A stretch of 64,000 nucleotides of DNA from JAHJQZ01 sp963676075 (GCA_963676075.2 CAXXNZ010000013.1:124001-188000), one strand, 5' to 3'. Counted from the stretch's first letter, positions 1-9,751 are shown. Notes: a model not told the origin generated them from the letters alone. A program made the numbers and translations.

Positions 1-2
1 AC

Positions 3-2879
3 GACAGGTTCAGTCAGCTGGTGCTGCGCGCCGGGCTCACCGCGTCGGAGGCTGGGGTGCTTCGGGCTTATGGCCGCTACATGCGCCAACTCGGCTTGGC
101 GTTTTCCCCGCGCTATCTTGCCGATACGCTCGGCAGTCACAAGGATGTCGCGCGCGCGCTTATTGCTCTTTTCGCCGCCCGGTTCGATCCCGATGCCCCG
201 AACGCCTCCGATGCGGATATCGAACAGCTGCACGCCGGGATCGACGCGCTTCTGGCCGAAGTTGCCTCGCTCGATGAGGACCGCATCATCCGCCATTACC
301 GAAATCTCGTCTCCGAGACGCTCAGGACCAATTACTACCAGCGCGACGCCGACGGCGCACCGCGCCCGGCCCTGGCGCTGAAGTTCAACTCGCCCGGCAT
401 CAACGACATGCCGGCGCCGCGTCCGGCCAAGGAGATTTTCGTGTCCTCGCCACGGTTCGAGGGCGTGCATCTGCGTTTCGGCGACGTTGCCCGCGGCGGT
501 ATCCGCTGGTCGGACAGGCCCGAGGACTTCCGCACCGAAGTGCTCGGTCTGGTCAAGGCCCAGCAGGTCAAGAACGCCATCATCGTACCGGTCGGCGCCA
601 AGGGCGGGTTCGTTCCCAAAAGGATGCCGGCCGGGGCCGACCGCGACGCGATCTATGCCGAAGGTTTGGCCTGCTACGAGACCTTCATCGGCGCCCTTCT
701 CGATCTCACCGACAATCTCGACGGCGACACCCTGATTGCACCGCCGCAAACGGTCTGCATCGATCCGCCCGATCCCTATCTCGTGGTTGCTGCCGACAAG
801 GGCACTGCGCGGTTCTCCGATACGGCCAACCGCATCGCCACAGAGCGCCAGTTCTGGCTCGGCGACGCCTTCGCCTCGGGCGGTTCTGCCGGCTACGATC
901 ACAAGAAAATGGGCATCACGGCGCGCGGCGCCTGGGAATCGGTCAAGCGTCATTTCCGCGAGATGAACCGCGACATCGAGGCCGAACCGATGAGTGTTGT
1001 CGGCGTCGGCGACATGTCGGGCGACGTTTTCGGCAATGGCATGCTGCTGAGCCGGCATATCAGGCTCGTCGCCGCCTTCGATCATCGCGACATCTTCATC
1101 GATCCCGACCCGGACCCCGAGCGCAGCTTTGCCGAACGCCAGCGTCTGTTCGAGCTGCCGCGATCAAGCTGGCAGGACTACAACCCCGAAGCCTTGTCAC
1201 CCGGTGGCGGCGTCTATTCGCGCACGGCCAAGGCCATCGTGTTGTCGCCGGAAATCCAGCAAGCGCTGGGCCTTTCATCGGCCTCGGTGACCCCGGCCGC
1301 CTTGATCAGCGCCATCCTGAAGGCCGAGGTTGATCTCCTCTGGTTCGGCGGCATCGGCACCTATATCCGCGCTGCCGGTGAACGCGATGCCGACGTCGGC
1401 GACCACGCCAACGATTCCGTGCGGGTTACCGCCGACGAGGTCCGTGCCACGGTGATCGGCGAAGGCGCCAATCTCGGCGTCACCCAGCGCGGTCGCATCG
1501 CCTTTGCGTTGAAAGGCGGACGCATCAACACCGACGCCATCGACAATTCGGCCGGGGTCAATTCCTCCGACCTCGAGGTCAATATCAAGATCGCCCTCGG
1601 TGCGCTTATCCGGGCTGGCGATATGGACATCGGCAGCCGTGACGCCTTTCTCGTCGAGATGACCGACGAGGTTGCCGGGCTTTGTCTCAAGAACAACTTC
1701 CTGCAAAGCGTCGCCCTGTCGCTGGCCGAACGGGACTCTGCGCTCGATTTGCCCGATCATCGCATGCTGATCGAGGCGCTGGAGCGCGACGGGCACCTCG
1801 ATCGCGCTGTCGAGTTCCTACCGGACAATCCCGCCCTCGACGAGCGCCTTGCCGGAGGAAAGGGGCTGTCGCGGCCGGAACTGGCGGTGCTGCTCGCCTA
1901 TGCCAAGAACACGCTGACCAGCGAGCTCGTTGCCTCGAGCGTGCCCGATGACCCCTATCTTGCCAGCGAACTCTTCCGCTATTTCCCCGACACGCTGACC
2001 GAACGTCAGCCGGATGCCGTCAAGGGCCATCGCCTGAGGCGTGAGGTCATTGCCACGGTGCTGGCCAATGCCATGATCAACCGTGGCGGTCCGGCCTATG
2101 TCGAGGCCATGGTGGCGGCGACCTCCGCGGATGCGGCGGAAATCGCCCATGCCTATGCCGCAGCGCGCGACAGTTTCGATACCACGGGTCTCAATGCCGA
2201 CATCGATGCGCTCGCCACAACGACCGATGGTCAGGTGCAGCTGGCGCTTTACGCCGAGGTCCGCAATCTTCTTGTTGCCCAGACATTGTGGTTCTTGCGG
2301 AACGTCGATTTCTCGGGCGGGCTGAGCGGTGTCATTTCCCGCTACCGTACCGGTGTCGCGCAGGTCAGGAGCCAGCTGGGACAGCTGGTGCCGGCGTTCA
2401 TCGCCGAGGCGGTGGCCGACCAGGCGGTGGCGTTCATCGAGGGTGGTACACCGCGTGATCTTGCCCGCCGCATTGCAGAGCTTTCGGTTCTGAAGCTCGC
2501 AACCGACGCCGTGCTCGTCGCCGAACGTCAGGACGCGAATGTCACCGAGGCGACGGAAGCCTATTTCGCCGTGCTCGGCCTTTTCAGGCTTGGCCGTGTC
2601 ACCGAGCAGGGCGGACTGATCAACCTGACCGACCGTTTCGATCGCATGGCCCTCGACCGTGCCCTGTCCAATCTGATGCGGGCGGTGCGCGACCTTGCCG
2701 GCGCAGTGCTTGCAGCCGGTGACGGTCCGGTCGCGGAGCGTTTCACCGCCTGGCGTAGCGCGCGTGAACGCGAAATCGACCGCATCGTCGCAATGGTTGG
2801 CGAACTCGTCGACGGAGAATTGACGGTGTCGCGCCTGTCGGTTGCCGCCGGGCTTTTGTCGGATCTGATCCGGGGGTAG
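3..2879 (+). CDS. NAD-specific glutamate dehydrogenase, large type (3' part)
   Basis: Large-subunit-class NAD-dependent glutamate dehydrogenase, which deaminates glutamate to 2-oxoglutarate and ammonia in the cytoplasm. The reading frame is open from the left edge, so about 958 C-terminal residues are present. Family members are about 1,500-1,650 residues, so the N-terminal regulatory part lies upstream. Visible core motifs include RGGIRWSDRPEDFRTEVLG, the lysine-containing PVGAKGGFVPK, a nucleotide-binding stretch GVGDMSGDVFGNGM and FGGIGTYI, followed by the long helical C-terminal domain typical of this class. It ends at TAG and is followed by a strong terminator. Family assignment is firm; the true start is not visible. 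Confidence 0.95.
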   Translation, partial: DRFSQLVLRAGLTASEAGVLRAYGRYMRQLGLAFSPRYLADTLGSHKDVARALIALFAARFDPDAPNASDADIEQLHAGIDALLAEVASLDEDRIIRHYRNLVSETLRTNYYQRDADGAPRPALALKFNSPGINDMPAPRPAKEIFVSSPRFEGVHLRFGDVARGGIRWSDRPEDFRTEVLGLVKAQQVKNAIIVPVGAKGGFVPKRMPAGADRDAIYAEGLACYETFIGALLDLTDNLDGDTLIAPPQTVCIDPPDPYLVVAADKGTARFSDTANRIATERQFWLGDAFASGGSAGYDHKKMGITARGAWESVKRHFREMNRDIEAEPMSVVGVGDMSGDVFGNGMLLSRHIRLVAAFDHRDIFIDPDPDPERSFAERQRLFELPRSSWQDYNPEALSPGGGVYSRTAKAIVLSPEIQQALGLSSASVTPAALISAILKAEVDLLWFGGIGTYIRAAGERDADVGDHANDSVRVTADEVRATVIGEGANLGVTQRGRIAFALKGGRINTDAIDNSAGVNSSDLEVNIKIALGALIRAGDMDIGSRDAFLVEMTDEVAGLCLKNNFLQSVALSLAERDSALDLPDHRMLIEALERDGHLDRAVEFLPDNPALDERLAGGKGLSRPELAVLLAYAKNTLTSELVASSVPDDPYLASELFRYFPDTLTERQPDAVKGHRLRREVIATVLANAMINRGGPAYVEAMVAATSADAAEIAHAYAAARDSFDTTGLNADIDALATTTDGQVQLALYAEVRNLLVAQTLWFLRNVDFSGGLSGVISRYRTGVAQVRSQLGQLVPAFIAEAVADQAVAFIEGGTPRDLARRIAELSVLKLATDAVLVAERQDANVTEATEAYFAVLGLFRLGRVTEQGGLINLTDRFDRMALDRALSNLMRAVRDLAGAVLAAGDGPVAERFTAWRSAREREIDRIVAMVGELVDGELTVSRLSVAAGLLSDLIRG

Positions 2880-2905
2880 GCAGGCCGGAGAGGGACCGAA
2901 CGAAA

Positions 2906-2938
2906 AAAGCCCCGCGTGATGCGCGGGGCTTTGGTTTT
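2906..2938. terminator. Rho-independent terminator, probably bidirectional
   Basis: GC-rich stem AGCCCCGCG (from 2908) pairs with CGCGGGGCT (to 2930) around a tiny loop. It is flanked by an A-run on the left and a T-run on the right, so it can work in both directions between the convergent glutamate dehydrogenase and purH genes. Confidence 0.9.
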
Positions 2939-3035
2939 TCGGTGCGAGGGCTTTGCCCTACGAGCATAGCTCTCCGGGCCTGAGTAGCTCAAATCGCGCC
3001 ATTGGCGCGATTTGACCGCCTGTAGCGATTGCTGC

Positions 3036-4634
3036 TCAGTGCCGGAAATGCCGCATGCCGGTGAAGACCATCGCCATGCCCGCCTTGTCGGCGGCGGCGA
3101 TGACGTCCTCGTCGCGGATCGAGCCGCCGGGCTGGATGATGGCGGTGGCCCCGGCCTCGATGGCGGCTTCGACGCCATCGGCGAACGGGAAGAAGGCATC
3201 CGAGGCAACGACCGATCCCTTGGTCAGCGGCGTCTTTTCCTCGGCGATCCGGGCGGCATCCTCGGCCTTCATCACGGCGATGTTGGAACTGTCGACGCGG
3301 CTCATCTGTCCGGCGCCGATGCCGACGGTTGCCCCGCCACGCACATAGATGACGGCGTTCGACTTGACGTATTTGATCACCTTGAAGGCCAGCTTCAGAT
3401 CGATCATCTCCGCTTCGGTCGGCGCCCTTTTGGTCACGACCTTCAACTCGCAATCATCGACATTGCGGTTGTCGCGGGTCTGGACCAGCATGCCGCCGGA
3501 GACGGAACGCACGGTCAGGCCCTTGGCCTTGACGTCAGCCATGCCGCCGGTGACGAGCACCCTGAGGTTCTTCTTCTTTTCGAGGATGGCCTTGGCCTTG
3601 TCGGTAATCGCCGGGGCGACGATCACTTCGGTGAAGACCTTGACGATCTCCTCTGCGGCCTCGGCATCGATCTCGCGGTTGACCGCGACGATGCCGCCAT
3701 AAGCGCTGACCGGGTCGCAGGCCAAAGCCTTCTTGTAGGCTTCCAGCACTGTTGCGCCGATGGCGACGCCGCACGGATTGGCGTGTTTGATGATGGCAAC
3801 GGCAGCGGCATCTTCAGGTGCGAACTCGGAGACCAGTTCGAAGGCGGCATCGGTGTCGTTGATGTTGTTGTAGCTGAGCGTCTTGCCCTGTGCCTGGGTG
3901 GCGGTAGCAACGCCCGTGCGGTCCGAGCCGTCCTTGTAGAAGGCCGCCCACTGGTGCGGGTTCTCGCCGTAGCGCATGACTTCGCTGAGCGTGCCCGAGA
4001 AGCTGCGCCAGGGCATTTCGGGATAATCGATGGCTTCGGAGAACCAGTTGGAAATGGTGGCGTCGTAATTGGCGGTGCGGGCATAGGCCTTGGCGGCGAG
4101 GCGCTGGCGCAGCGGGAACGGCACCTGGCCAGTTTCATTGATTGCCGCCATCACCTCTTCGTAGTCGGACGGATCGACGACGACGGCGACGTCGGCGTGG
4201 TTCTTGGCCGCCGATCGGATCATCGCCGGACCACCGATGTCGATGTTCTCGATGATCTCGTCATAGCTGACGCCCTGCTTCTTGATGGTCTGCTCGAACG
4301 GATACAGATTGACCACCACCAGGTCGATCGGAGAGATCTGGTGGATGCGCATGGCGCTTCTGTGCGTCTCATTGCCGCGTACGGCCAGAAGACCGCCATG
4401 GACCTTGGGATGCAGCGTCTTGACGCGGCCGTCCATCATTTCCGGGAAGCCGGTCAGTTCGGCGATATCGATGACCGGAATGTGTTCGGCTTCGAGCAGG
4501 GCGCGGGTTCCGCCGGTCGAAACCAGTTCGACCCCCATGTCCGCCAGCATGCGGGCAAGCTCGGCAACCCCTGTCTTGTCGAAAACGGAAAGAAGCGCGC
4601 GGCGCAGTCTCGGCTGGTCGTCCTTTGTGGTCAT
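3036..4634 (-). CDS. purH: Bifunctional AICAR formyltransferase / IMP cyclohydrolase
   Basis: Catalyses the last two steps of purine synthesis: formyl transfer to AICAR, then ring closure to IMP. At 532 residues it is full length for PurH. The N-terminal MGS-like cyclohydrolase domain starts RRALLSVFDKTGV and contains LVSTGGTRALLE. The C-terminal transformylase domain includes RYGENPHQWAAFY, KHANPCGVAIG and GAGQMSRVDS, and ends with the usual IQPGGSIRDEDVI and GMRHFRH. It lies 58 bp downstream of the heparinase-like gene on the same strand, and beyond that rsmB, an arrangement often seen in Hyphomicrobiales. Confidence 0.97.
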   Translation of the reverse strand: MTTKDDQPRLRRALLSVFDKTGVAELARMLADMGVELVSTGGTRALLEAEHIPVIDIAELTGFPEMMDGRVKTLHPKVHGGLLAVRGNETHRSAMRIHQISPIDLVVVNLYPFEQTIKKQGVSYDEIIENIDIGGPAMIRSAAKNHADVAVVVDPSDYEEVMAAINETGQVPFPLRQRLAAKAYARTANYDATISNWFSEAIDYPEMPWRSFSGTLSEVMRYGENPHQWAAFYKDGSDRTGVATATQAQGKTLSYNNINDTDAAFELVSEFAPEDAAAVAIIKHANPCGVAIGATVLEAYKKALACDPVSAYGGIVAVNREIDAEAAEEIVKVFTEVIVAPAITDKAKAILEKKKNLRVLVTGGMADVKAKGLTVRSVSGGMLVQTRDNRNVDDCELKVVTKRAPTEAEMIDLKLAFKVIKYVKSNAVIYVRGGATVGIGAGQMSRVDSSNIAVMKAEDAARIAEEKTPLTKGSVVASDAFFPFADGVEAAIEAGATAIIQPGGSIRDEDVIAAADKAGMAMVFTGMRHFRH

Positions 4635-4692
4635 GATGCAATGTCCAGTGTGGTTGGGCCGGATGGCGGAGAGTTCGCCCGCCTTGTAAGCC

Positions 4693-6306
4693 TCAGGTGA
4701 GCCGCGTCAATATCCACGCGATCTCGCGGCCGTCGGAAAGCGGCGCCGAAAGGACGATTTGCCGGGTGCGGTAAAAGCCGAAATAGGCCGACTGGCGAAC
4801 GCTGTCGTCGATCTCGGCTTCGGCGCCTTCCCACAGGAAGCTCCAGTGGCCGCCAGACGGCAGGGTCAGCTTGATGATGTCCTCGCCAGGCTCGTGCTCG
4901 GCTTCGACGCCCGGGCCGAGGTGGAACCGCATGGTGATTTCCTCACCGGTTATGCCGGTATTGGCCGCGGTGATGCGATCCTGCCCGACGACAGCGTCTC
5001 CCCCCATCAGCAGCGTCAGCCAGCGTTCGAGCATGACCCCGGCACCGCGCTCGTAGGCATGGCTGGTGACCTTGAGCATCTGCTCTTCGGCGTCGAACTC
5101 GATCTCGGGTTGCGGCGCGTCTGAAACCAGAATCCCGGTAGCCGGCCCGCGGCTGATCACGCGGGCCTGCGACTTGCGGTCGATGGTCGGCGCGCAATGG
5201 GCGGCGCCGAGCCGGAACAGCCGGCTCTGCTCCCTGAGCTCTGCCGGAGCCGGGCCGCAATTGCCGACGATCAGCTCGTTCATGTGGCTGAATTCGAAGC
5301 TCATGCCGCCGGCATGGGCCCATCGGGCGAATTTCGGCTCGGGCACGTGACCCGAATCGGCAATGAGCACGGCGCCATCGGACTGCAGCCTGCCGTAATG
5401 GTCGAATATCCCGGGTTCCGGCCTTTGCGGTCCACCTGCCGCCTGCAGGGCCAGAACCAGATCGGACGGCACCTGACCCGTACCATTGAAGTAGCCAAGC
5501 CCGCCCGTGCCGAGCGTCAGTTTGGCAAGAGCGGCGTGCATCGCGGCGATCCGGGTCGGCAGGGTGCCCATATGCACCTGGTCGCGTCGTGCCATTGCCT
5601 GCCGGAGGGTGACCAGTCCGGTCAACACCTCGACCTGAATGGCGGCGCTGCGCGAGCGGTGCAGGCCTCCCGCGCCGAACTGCAACTCGATTTGCTGTTC
5701 GAGCCGCACAAGACGTTCGGCGATGAATTCGGTCGGGCGGTTTTCGCAAAGGCCTGCCGCCAGTTGCGCCATCGCCGTCAGCAGGCGGTCGAGCGGGTCG
5801 GGCGAGTGTGGGGCGCGCAGTCTGAGGCTGCGCACCTGGCGGCCGAGACTGCGGTTGATGAGGCGTTGCTGACCGGCGCTGGCATCCTGGGTCAGCAGGG
5901 TGATGTGGCGCATCCAGTTGAGCGCACGTTGCGCCGTCAGTGCGACCGACCACACCTCCGGATCATGGGAGCGGGAATTGCGTCCGATCCAGTCGAGAAC
6001 CAGTGTCCGGGCGAAGCGCCTCAGCCCATCGTCCTTGAGTTCGGTGAAATGTCTCAGCCAGGAAAAACTGTTGAGTTCGGACTTCCAGCCGAAATGATCG
6101 ACCTCGACTGCGAAGGGCGACATGCCGTTGGTGTCGACCATCTTGCCGCCAAGCAAATAGCGGCCTGCCGCCATCTCGGTGACCGAATCGACATCGGCGG
6201 TGCGGAAGTCTCCGAGCGGCACCGAGAATTGATGCTCCGAGATCGGCGCCCACGACCAGCGCAAGACAGGGCTCTCCAGAGCCCCGGCAATCGAGCGCCT
6301 CAGCAT
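4693..6306 (-). CDS. Heparinase II/III family protein
   Basis: Member of the heparinase II/III-like family often encoded between rsmB and purH in Hyphomicrobiales; its substrate is not established. The N-terminal part is a helical toroid-like region (for example SFSWLRHFTELKDDGLRRFAR). The C-terminal half is beta-rich and carries the family's HAGGMSFEFSHMNELIVGNCG-like segment near residue 340. An ATG at 6306 is preceded by GGGGGATCA, a good ribosome binding site. A GTG at 6339 in the same frame would add 11 residues. No signal peptide is evident. Family confidence is good; enzymatic role is inferred only from homology. Confidence 0.82.
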   Translation of the reverse strand: MLRRSIAGALESPVLRWSWAPISEHQFSVPLGDFRTADVDSVTEMAAGRYLLGGKMVDTNGMSPFAVEVDHFGWKSELNSFSWLRHFTELKDDGLRRFARTLVLDWIGRNSRSHDPEVWSVALTAQRALNWMRHITLLTQDASAGQQRLINRSLGRQVRSLRLRAPHSPDPLDRLLTAMAQLAAGLCENRPTEFIAERLVRLEQQIELQFGAGGLHRSRSAAIQVEVLTGLVTLRQAMARRDQVHMGTLPTRIAAMHAALAKLTLGTGGLGYFNGTGQVPSDLVLALQAAGGPQRPEPGIFDHYGRLQSDGAVLIADSGHVPEPKFARWAHAGGMSFEFSHMNELIVGNCGPAPAELREQSRLFRLGAAHCAPTIDRKSQARVISRGPATGILVSDAPQPEIEFDAEEQMLKVTSHAYERGAGVMLERWLTLLMGGDAVVGQDRITAANTGITGEEITMRFHLGPGVEAEHEPGEDIIKLTLPSGGHWSFLWEGAEAEIDDSVRQSAYFGFYRTRQIVLSAPLSDGREIAWILTRLT

Positions 6307-6467
6307 TGATCCCCCGGCATTACGCAACACTTTGGACACCGGCCTTTTTGTCCGCCTTGACGGTGTGCATCATCGCGGGCCTGGAAAATTCAGGCCCGGT
6401 GACGAAGCGCCCCTGGTAACAGCTCTGCAAGGATGAAACAGTGCCCACTGAAAAAATGCCAGTGTAT

Positions 6468-6480
6468 TGGAACTATTCCA
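6468..6480. promoter_or_regulatory. Palindrome TGGAA-CTA-TTCCA upstream of the heparinase-like gene
   Basis: A perfect 5-bp inverted repeat with a 3-bp spacer in the 149-bp gap between rsmB and the next gene. Nearly the same sequence (TTGGAAC, A or T, ATTCCA) occurs upstream of ccoG at 29878. Function unknown; it may be an operator or chance. Confidence 0.3.
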
Positions 6481-6488
6481 TCAACGCA

Positions 6489-7820
6489 TCATGAACCGTT
6501 TACGTAGCGCGCAACATAGAATCCGTCCATGCCGCCGTCACCAATTTTCGGCCAAATGAGACCGGGATGCGTGCGCAAATGCCCATCCCTGCCGATGGCC
6601 GGCGCGAGATCGGGCGCGTTTGCCGCAGGTGCCGGCGCCGGGTGCAAGTGTGGATAACTCGCCGAGATCCACGCCGCCTGCTCCTCGCCTTCGGCAGCTT
6701 CGAGTGAGCAGGTGGCAAAGACCAGCGTTCCGCCCGGCTTGAGGAGCGGGACGGCATTGGCGACGATCCGGCGCTGCAATGCGACGCGCCCGGCAACATC
6801 GGCGGCGGAGCGGTTGAGCAGAACCTCCGGATGGCGCCGGAAGGTGCCGGTCGCCGAGCAGGGCGCATCGATGAGTATGGCATCGAACGGCGCGAGGTCG
6901 AGCGGAGCGGTGGCGTCGCCGACGACGATCTCGGCGGACAGTCCGAGCCGGTCAAGATTTTGCTTCAGCTTCTCGAGCCGTTCGGCATCATTATCGAGCG
7001 CGGTTACCTCATAGCCGGCGGTGCACAGCTGGGCCGTCTTGCCGCCCGGCGCAGCGCACAGGTCGAGAACCCGCGCCCCCGGCGCAAGCGTGATCAGCCG
7101 CGCCGGCAGACTCGCGGCCACATCCTGCACCCACCAATCCCCCTCGGCAAAGCCTGGAAGTTCGGCGACCGGACGGTCGCGGCTGGCAATACGGACTGAA
7201 TTTGCCAGCGTCGCTCGGGCATCCAGCGCGTCGGGCAGGGCGGGTGCGTCGGGCTTCAGGCTGAGATCGAGCGGCGCGCCGGCAACAAGCGCCGAAGCGA
7301 AGCTGTTGAGCGCATCCTCACCATACTGGCCGCGCCAGGCAGTGCGGAAGACCTCCGGAATCAGGTCCTCCAGCGGCAGAGCAGCAAATTCCTCGGCGCG
7401 CCGTTGGGCGCTGCGCAGCGCAGCGTTGAGAAGCTTGTTGAGATGGGCGCCGCGCCGGTCCTGCTTCAGGAGAGAAACAGCGCTGTCGATGGCAGCGTGA
7501 GCGGCGGCGCCCTCAATGAACAGCAGCTCGCAAAGCCCGATCCTTAAGAGCGGTTCGAACAGGCCGGCGCGCTTGGGCAGGCCGCGCTCGAGCAGCGCCG
7601 CGATAATGATGTTGAGGTGGCCGTGACGCCGCAACGCCGTCGTCACCAGCCTGTTGGCGAAGGCGCGGTCGCGCTGATCGCCGAGGCGGGCGCTATCGAT
7701 GGGCTGGAAACGGTGTCCGGCCAGCACCGATTGCAGCGTCTCGGCTGCCAGTTTACGTGGAGCAAGACCGGCGCCAGTCTCGGGTTTCGCCTTGGGTTTG
7801 GAGTGTGCGTGTCGACTCAT
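6489..7820 (-). CDS. rsmB: RsmB-type RNA (cytosine-5) methyltransferase
   Basis: SAM-dependent m5C methyltransferase of 16S rRNA. The protein is 443 residues with an N-terminal NusB-like RNA-binding domain (about residues 20-150) and a C-terminal Rossmann methyltransferase domain. SAM-binding motifs VLDLCAAPGGKTAQL and ALDNDAERLEKL are clear. Both catalytic cysteine motifs are present: DAPCSATGTFRRHPE (motif IV) and TLVFATCSLEAAEGEEQ (motif VI). It could act on another RNA, since alphaproteobacteria often carry several RsmB paralogues. The gene is head-to-tail with the heparinase-like gene and purH on the minus strand. Confidence 0.93.
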   Translation of the reverse strand: MSRHAHSKPKAKPETGAGLAPRKLAAETLQSVLAGHRFQPIDSARLGDQRDRAFANRLVTTALRRHGHLNIIIAALLERGLPKRAGLFEPLLRIGLCELLFIEGAAAHAAIDSAVSLLKQDRRGAHLNKLLNAALRSAQRRAEEFAALPLEDLIPEVFRTAWRGQYGEDALNSFASALVAGAPLDLSLKPDAPALPDALDARATLANSVRIASRDRPVAELPGFAEGDWWVQDVAASLPARLITLAPGARVLDLCAAPGGKTAQLCTAGYEVTALDNDAERLEKLKQNLDRLGLSAEIVVGDATAPLDLAPFDAILIDAPCSATGTFRRHPEVLLNRSAADVAGRVALQRRIVANAVPLLKPGGTLVFATCSLEAAEGEEQAAWISASYPHLHPAPAPAANAPDLAPAIGRDGHLRTHPGLIWPKIGDGGMDGFYVARYVNGS

Positions 7821-7871
7821 GGCGCGACTATAGCGCCTCGCGCGGCACGCGCACCGTCAATTGCGGGACGA

Positions 7872-8840
7872 TCAGCCCCAGGGGCCGGGGCGATGGGGCT
7901 TGGAATCTGTGCCTGGCACGCGCCAGCCGGGGCCGGAGGTGTCGACATGGGCAGGGCGCCGGCGCAGCGAGACACCCTGTTCGATGGTCGGGTTGGTGCC
8001 CATTTCGTCGGCCAGTTTCATCAGCTCGGCAATGCGATTGCGCACGTCCGGGTGGGTCGCGAACAGATTGTCCTGCCCCCGGCCCGACAACGGGTTGACG
8101 ATATACATGTGAGCCGTTCCCGGGCTACGCCGCGCCCAGGGGTTCTCGAAGTGACGCGCCTGGTTGGAAATCTTGTCGAGCGCCGAGGCCAGCGCCAGCG
8201 GGTCGCCGGAGATCATCGCGCCTTCGCGGTCGGCTTCGTATTCGCGCGTACGGGATACGGCCATCTGCACCAGTGCGGCGGCGATCGGGGCGACGAAGAA
8301 AGCGATGATGCCGCCGAACGGGCCGAGCGGCGAATTGGACGAACGCCCGCCGAACCAGAAACCGAATTGCGCCAGCATGGTGATGGCGCCGGCCAGCGTC
8401 GCCGTGATCGTCATCGTCAGCGTGTCGCGATTGCGGATATGGCCGAGTTCGTGGGCGATCACCCCGGCCAGCTCGCGCCGGTCGAGCGTGTTGACCAGCC
8501 CTCGGGACACCGCCACGGCGGCATTCTCCGGGCTGCGGCCGGTGGCAAAGGCATTGGGCTGCTCGGTTTCGATCAGGTAAAGCTGCGGCGTCGGGATTTC
8601 GGCGCGTTTGGCCAGCGCATCGACGATTTCATACATTTCCGGCGCGTTGGACCGGCTGAGCGGACGGGCCTGCTGCATCCTCAGCACCAGCTTGTCCGAA
8701 TTCCAGAAGGCAATCAGGTTGGTGACCAAGGCGAAGCCGAGGGCCAGAACCATGCCGATACGCCCGCCGACGACAAAGCCGACGGCCATGAACAGGAAGG
8801 TCATGGCGGCAAGCAGGAATGTGGTTCGCACGGCGTTCAT
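7872..8840 (-). CDS. htpX: Zinc metalloprotease HtpX
   Basis: Membrane-bound M48 zinc protease involved in quality control of inner-membrane proteins. The protein is 322 residues from the ATG at 8840 (MNAVRTTFLLAAMTFLFMAV), a start that begins directly with the first membrane helix. The zinc motif HELGH appears in GVIAHELGHIRNRDTL, with the third ligand in the downstream SRTREYEADREGA. Two N-terminal helices and two central hydrophobic segments (about residues 145-195) match the family. The C-terminal PHVDTSGPGWRVPGT-type tail is common in Hyphomicrobiales HtpX. It is divergent from the DUF1674 gene. Confidence 0.95.
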   Translation of the reverse strand: MNAVRTTFLLAAMTFLFMAVGFVVGGRIGMVLALGFALVTNLIAFWNSDKLVLRMQQARPLSRSNAPEMYEIVDALAKRAEIPTPQLYLIETEQPNAFATGRSPENAAVAVSRGLVNTLDRRELAGVIAHELGHIRNRDTLTMTITATLAGAITMLAQFGFWFGGRSSNSPLGPFGGIIAFFVAPIAAALVQMAVSRTREYEADREGAMISGDPLALASALDKISNQARHFENPWARRSPGTAHMYIVNPLSGRGQDNLFATHPDVRNRIAELMKLADEMGTNPTIEQGVSLRRRPAHVDTSGPGWRVPGTDSKPHRPGPWG

Positions 8841-8968
8841 ATTTGTGTTCGGCTCCTGGCGGTTTTCCGGTGTTGCACTCCCCCCGGCAAAAGGTGCTAT
8901 GCCGGGGTTTGCGCAGGCATCATGAAAATGATGGTGTCTCGATCGGGGCGAAACAAGGGCTGGGCGCC

Positions 8969-9181
8969 ATGCCGGAAGATGACAATTTCGTAAGCAAAAC
9001 TGAGGACGTGGCGAAAAAGCCGCTGTCGCCGGCCGCCAAACGGGCACTTGAAGAGGCCGAAGCCCGGCGCAAACAGGCCGAGGCCGCGCCCGAGCCGCAG
9101 AAGGAATTCAATGGCCGCAAAGGCCCTGACCCGGCGCGCTATGGCGACTGGGAAAAAAAGGGCATCGCCAGCGATTTTTAG
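8969..9181 (+). CDS. DUF1674 protein (SDHAF4-like)
   Basis: Small 70-residue protein ending in the diagnostic DUF1674 tail GPDPARYGDWEKKGIASDF. Mitochondrial relatives (SDHAF4/Sdh8) help assemble succinate dehydrogenase by protecting the flavoprotein subunit; the bacterial role is inferred from that. The N-terminal half is charged and low complexity (KPLSPAAKRALEEAEARRK). The ATG at 8969 gives MPEDDNFVSK; the frame stays open further upstream but without homologous-looking sequence. It is not beside sdh genes here. Confidence 0.85.
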   Translation: MPEDDNFVSKTEDVAKKPLSPAAKRALEEAEARRKQAEAAPEPQKEFNGRKGPDPARYGDWEKKGIASDF

Positions 9182-9194
9182 GCGATGTGGGCCT

Positions 9195-9611
9195 TTATCC
9201 GTTGCCGACGACGCCGAGCACTGCGCCCTGCACCAGCGTCACGCCGAGCAGATAGCCGCCATCGATGAAGGTCAGCGACCATTTCTGGCCCTGATAGCGG
9301 TGGTTGAGCACCATCGATGTCAGGATGAAACCGACAAACATATGGGCGCCCATCCTCATGCCGGTTACCCAGTTGAGATCGCCCATGACCATCGGCGTCA
9401 GCTTGGCGATGAAATAGGCCATGACCAGCTGGGCGAGAATGGCCCAGACGAAGGGCGAGACGGTGCCGGCGCTCGAACGTAACTCGTCCGAGGATTTGCC
9501 GAGGGCGCCGAGCCATTGCTTTGACAGCGCCATGTACCAGGCCATGCCGAGCGCCATTGACGCGATGGTGGCCAGCACGATTCCGAGAAAATTGACGTCG
9601 AAAAAGACCAT
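9195..9611 (-). CDS. DUF1761 domain membrane protein
   Basis: Small integral membrane protein of 138 residues with four predicted helices, starting MVFFDVNFLGIVLATIASM. It has the DUF1761 pattern: helix 1 with a GMAWY motif, a short charged loop, then three helices. The start at 9611 is supported by a strong ribosome binding site AAAGGGGG a few bases upstream; a longer frame to 9674 lacks one. Function of the family is unknown. It converges on the DUF1674 gene, with only 13 bp between them. Confidence 0.85.
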   Translation of the reverse strand: MVFFDVNFLGIVLATIASMALGMAWYMALSKQWLGALGKSSDELRSSAGTVSPFVWAILAQLVMAYFIAKLTPMVMGDLNWVTGMRMGAHMFVGFILTSMVLNHRYQGQKWSLTFIDGGYLLGVTLVQGAVLGVVGNG

Positions 9612-9710
9612 GATTGCCCCCTTTGATTTTTCTTGCCGGTCTTGTCGCACGATCCCGGCGCGCGCCGAGGTCAACTTTTCGCGACGTCAGGCGCTCCGGA
9701 GCACGTTCAG

Positions 9711-9751
9711 CAAAAGTGGCTCCCACTTTTGCGGTTCGAACATGCGACCAC
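9711..9751. repeat. Dispersed palindromic repeat, copy 1
   Basis: Perfect inverted repeat CAAAAGTGG-CTC-CCACTTTTG (9711-9731) followed by the 20-base flank cggttcgaacatgcgaccac (9732-9751). The same palindrome core and flank recur at 25387-25429, and the core recurs at 20148 and 25448. It abuts the stop codon of the EVE gene. This is a repetitive-extragenic-palindrome type element. Confidence 0.85.

Noticed and set aside
3012..4700. Long plus-strand open frame of 562 codons opposite purH
   Set aside because: It is the mirror of the purH coding strand, low in recognisable motifs and rich in Asp/Gly/His as expected from a reverse complement of GC-rich code; purH is certain.
5197..6309. 370-codon plus-strand frame opposite the heparinase-like gene
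   Set aside because: Antisense shadow of a real gene, no ribosome binding site or motif.
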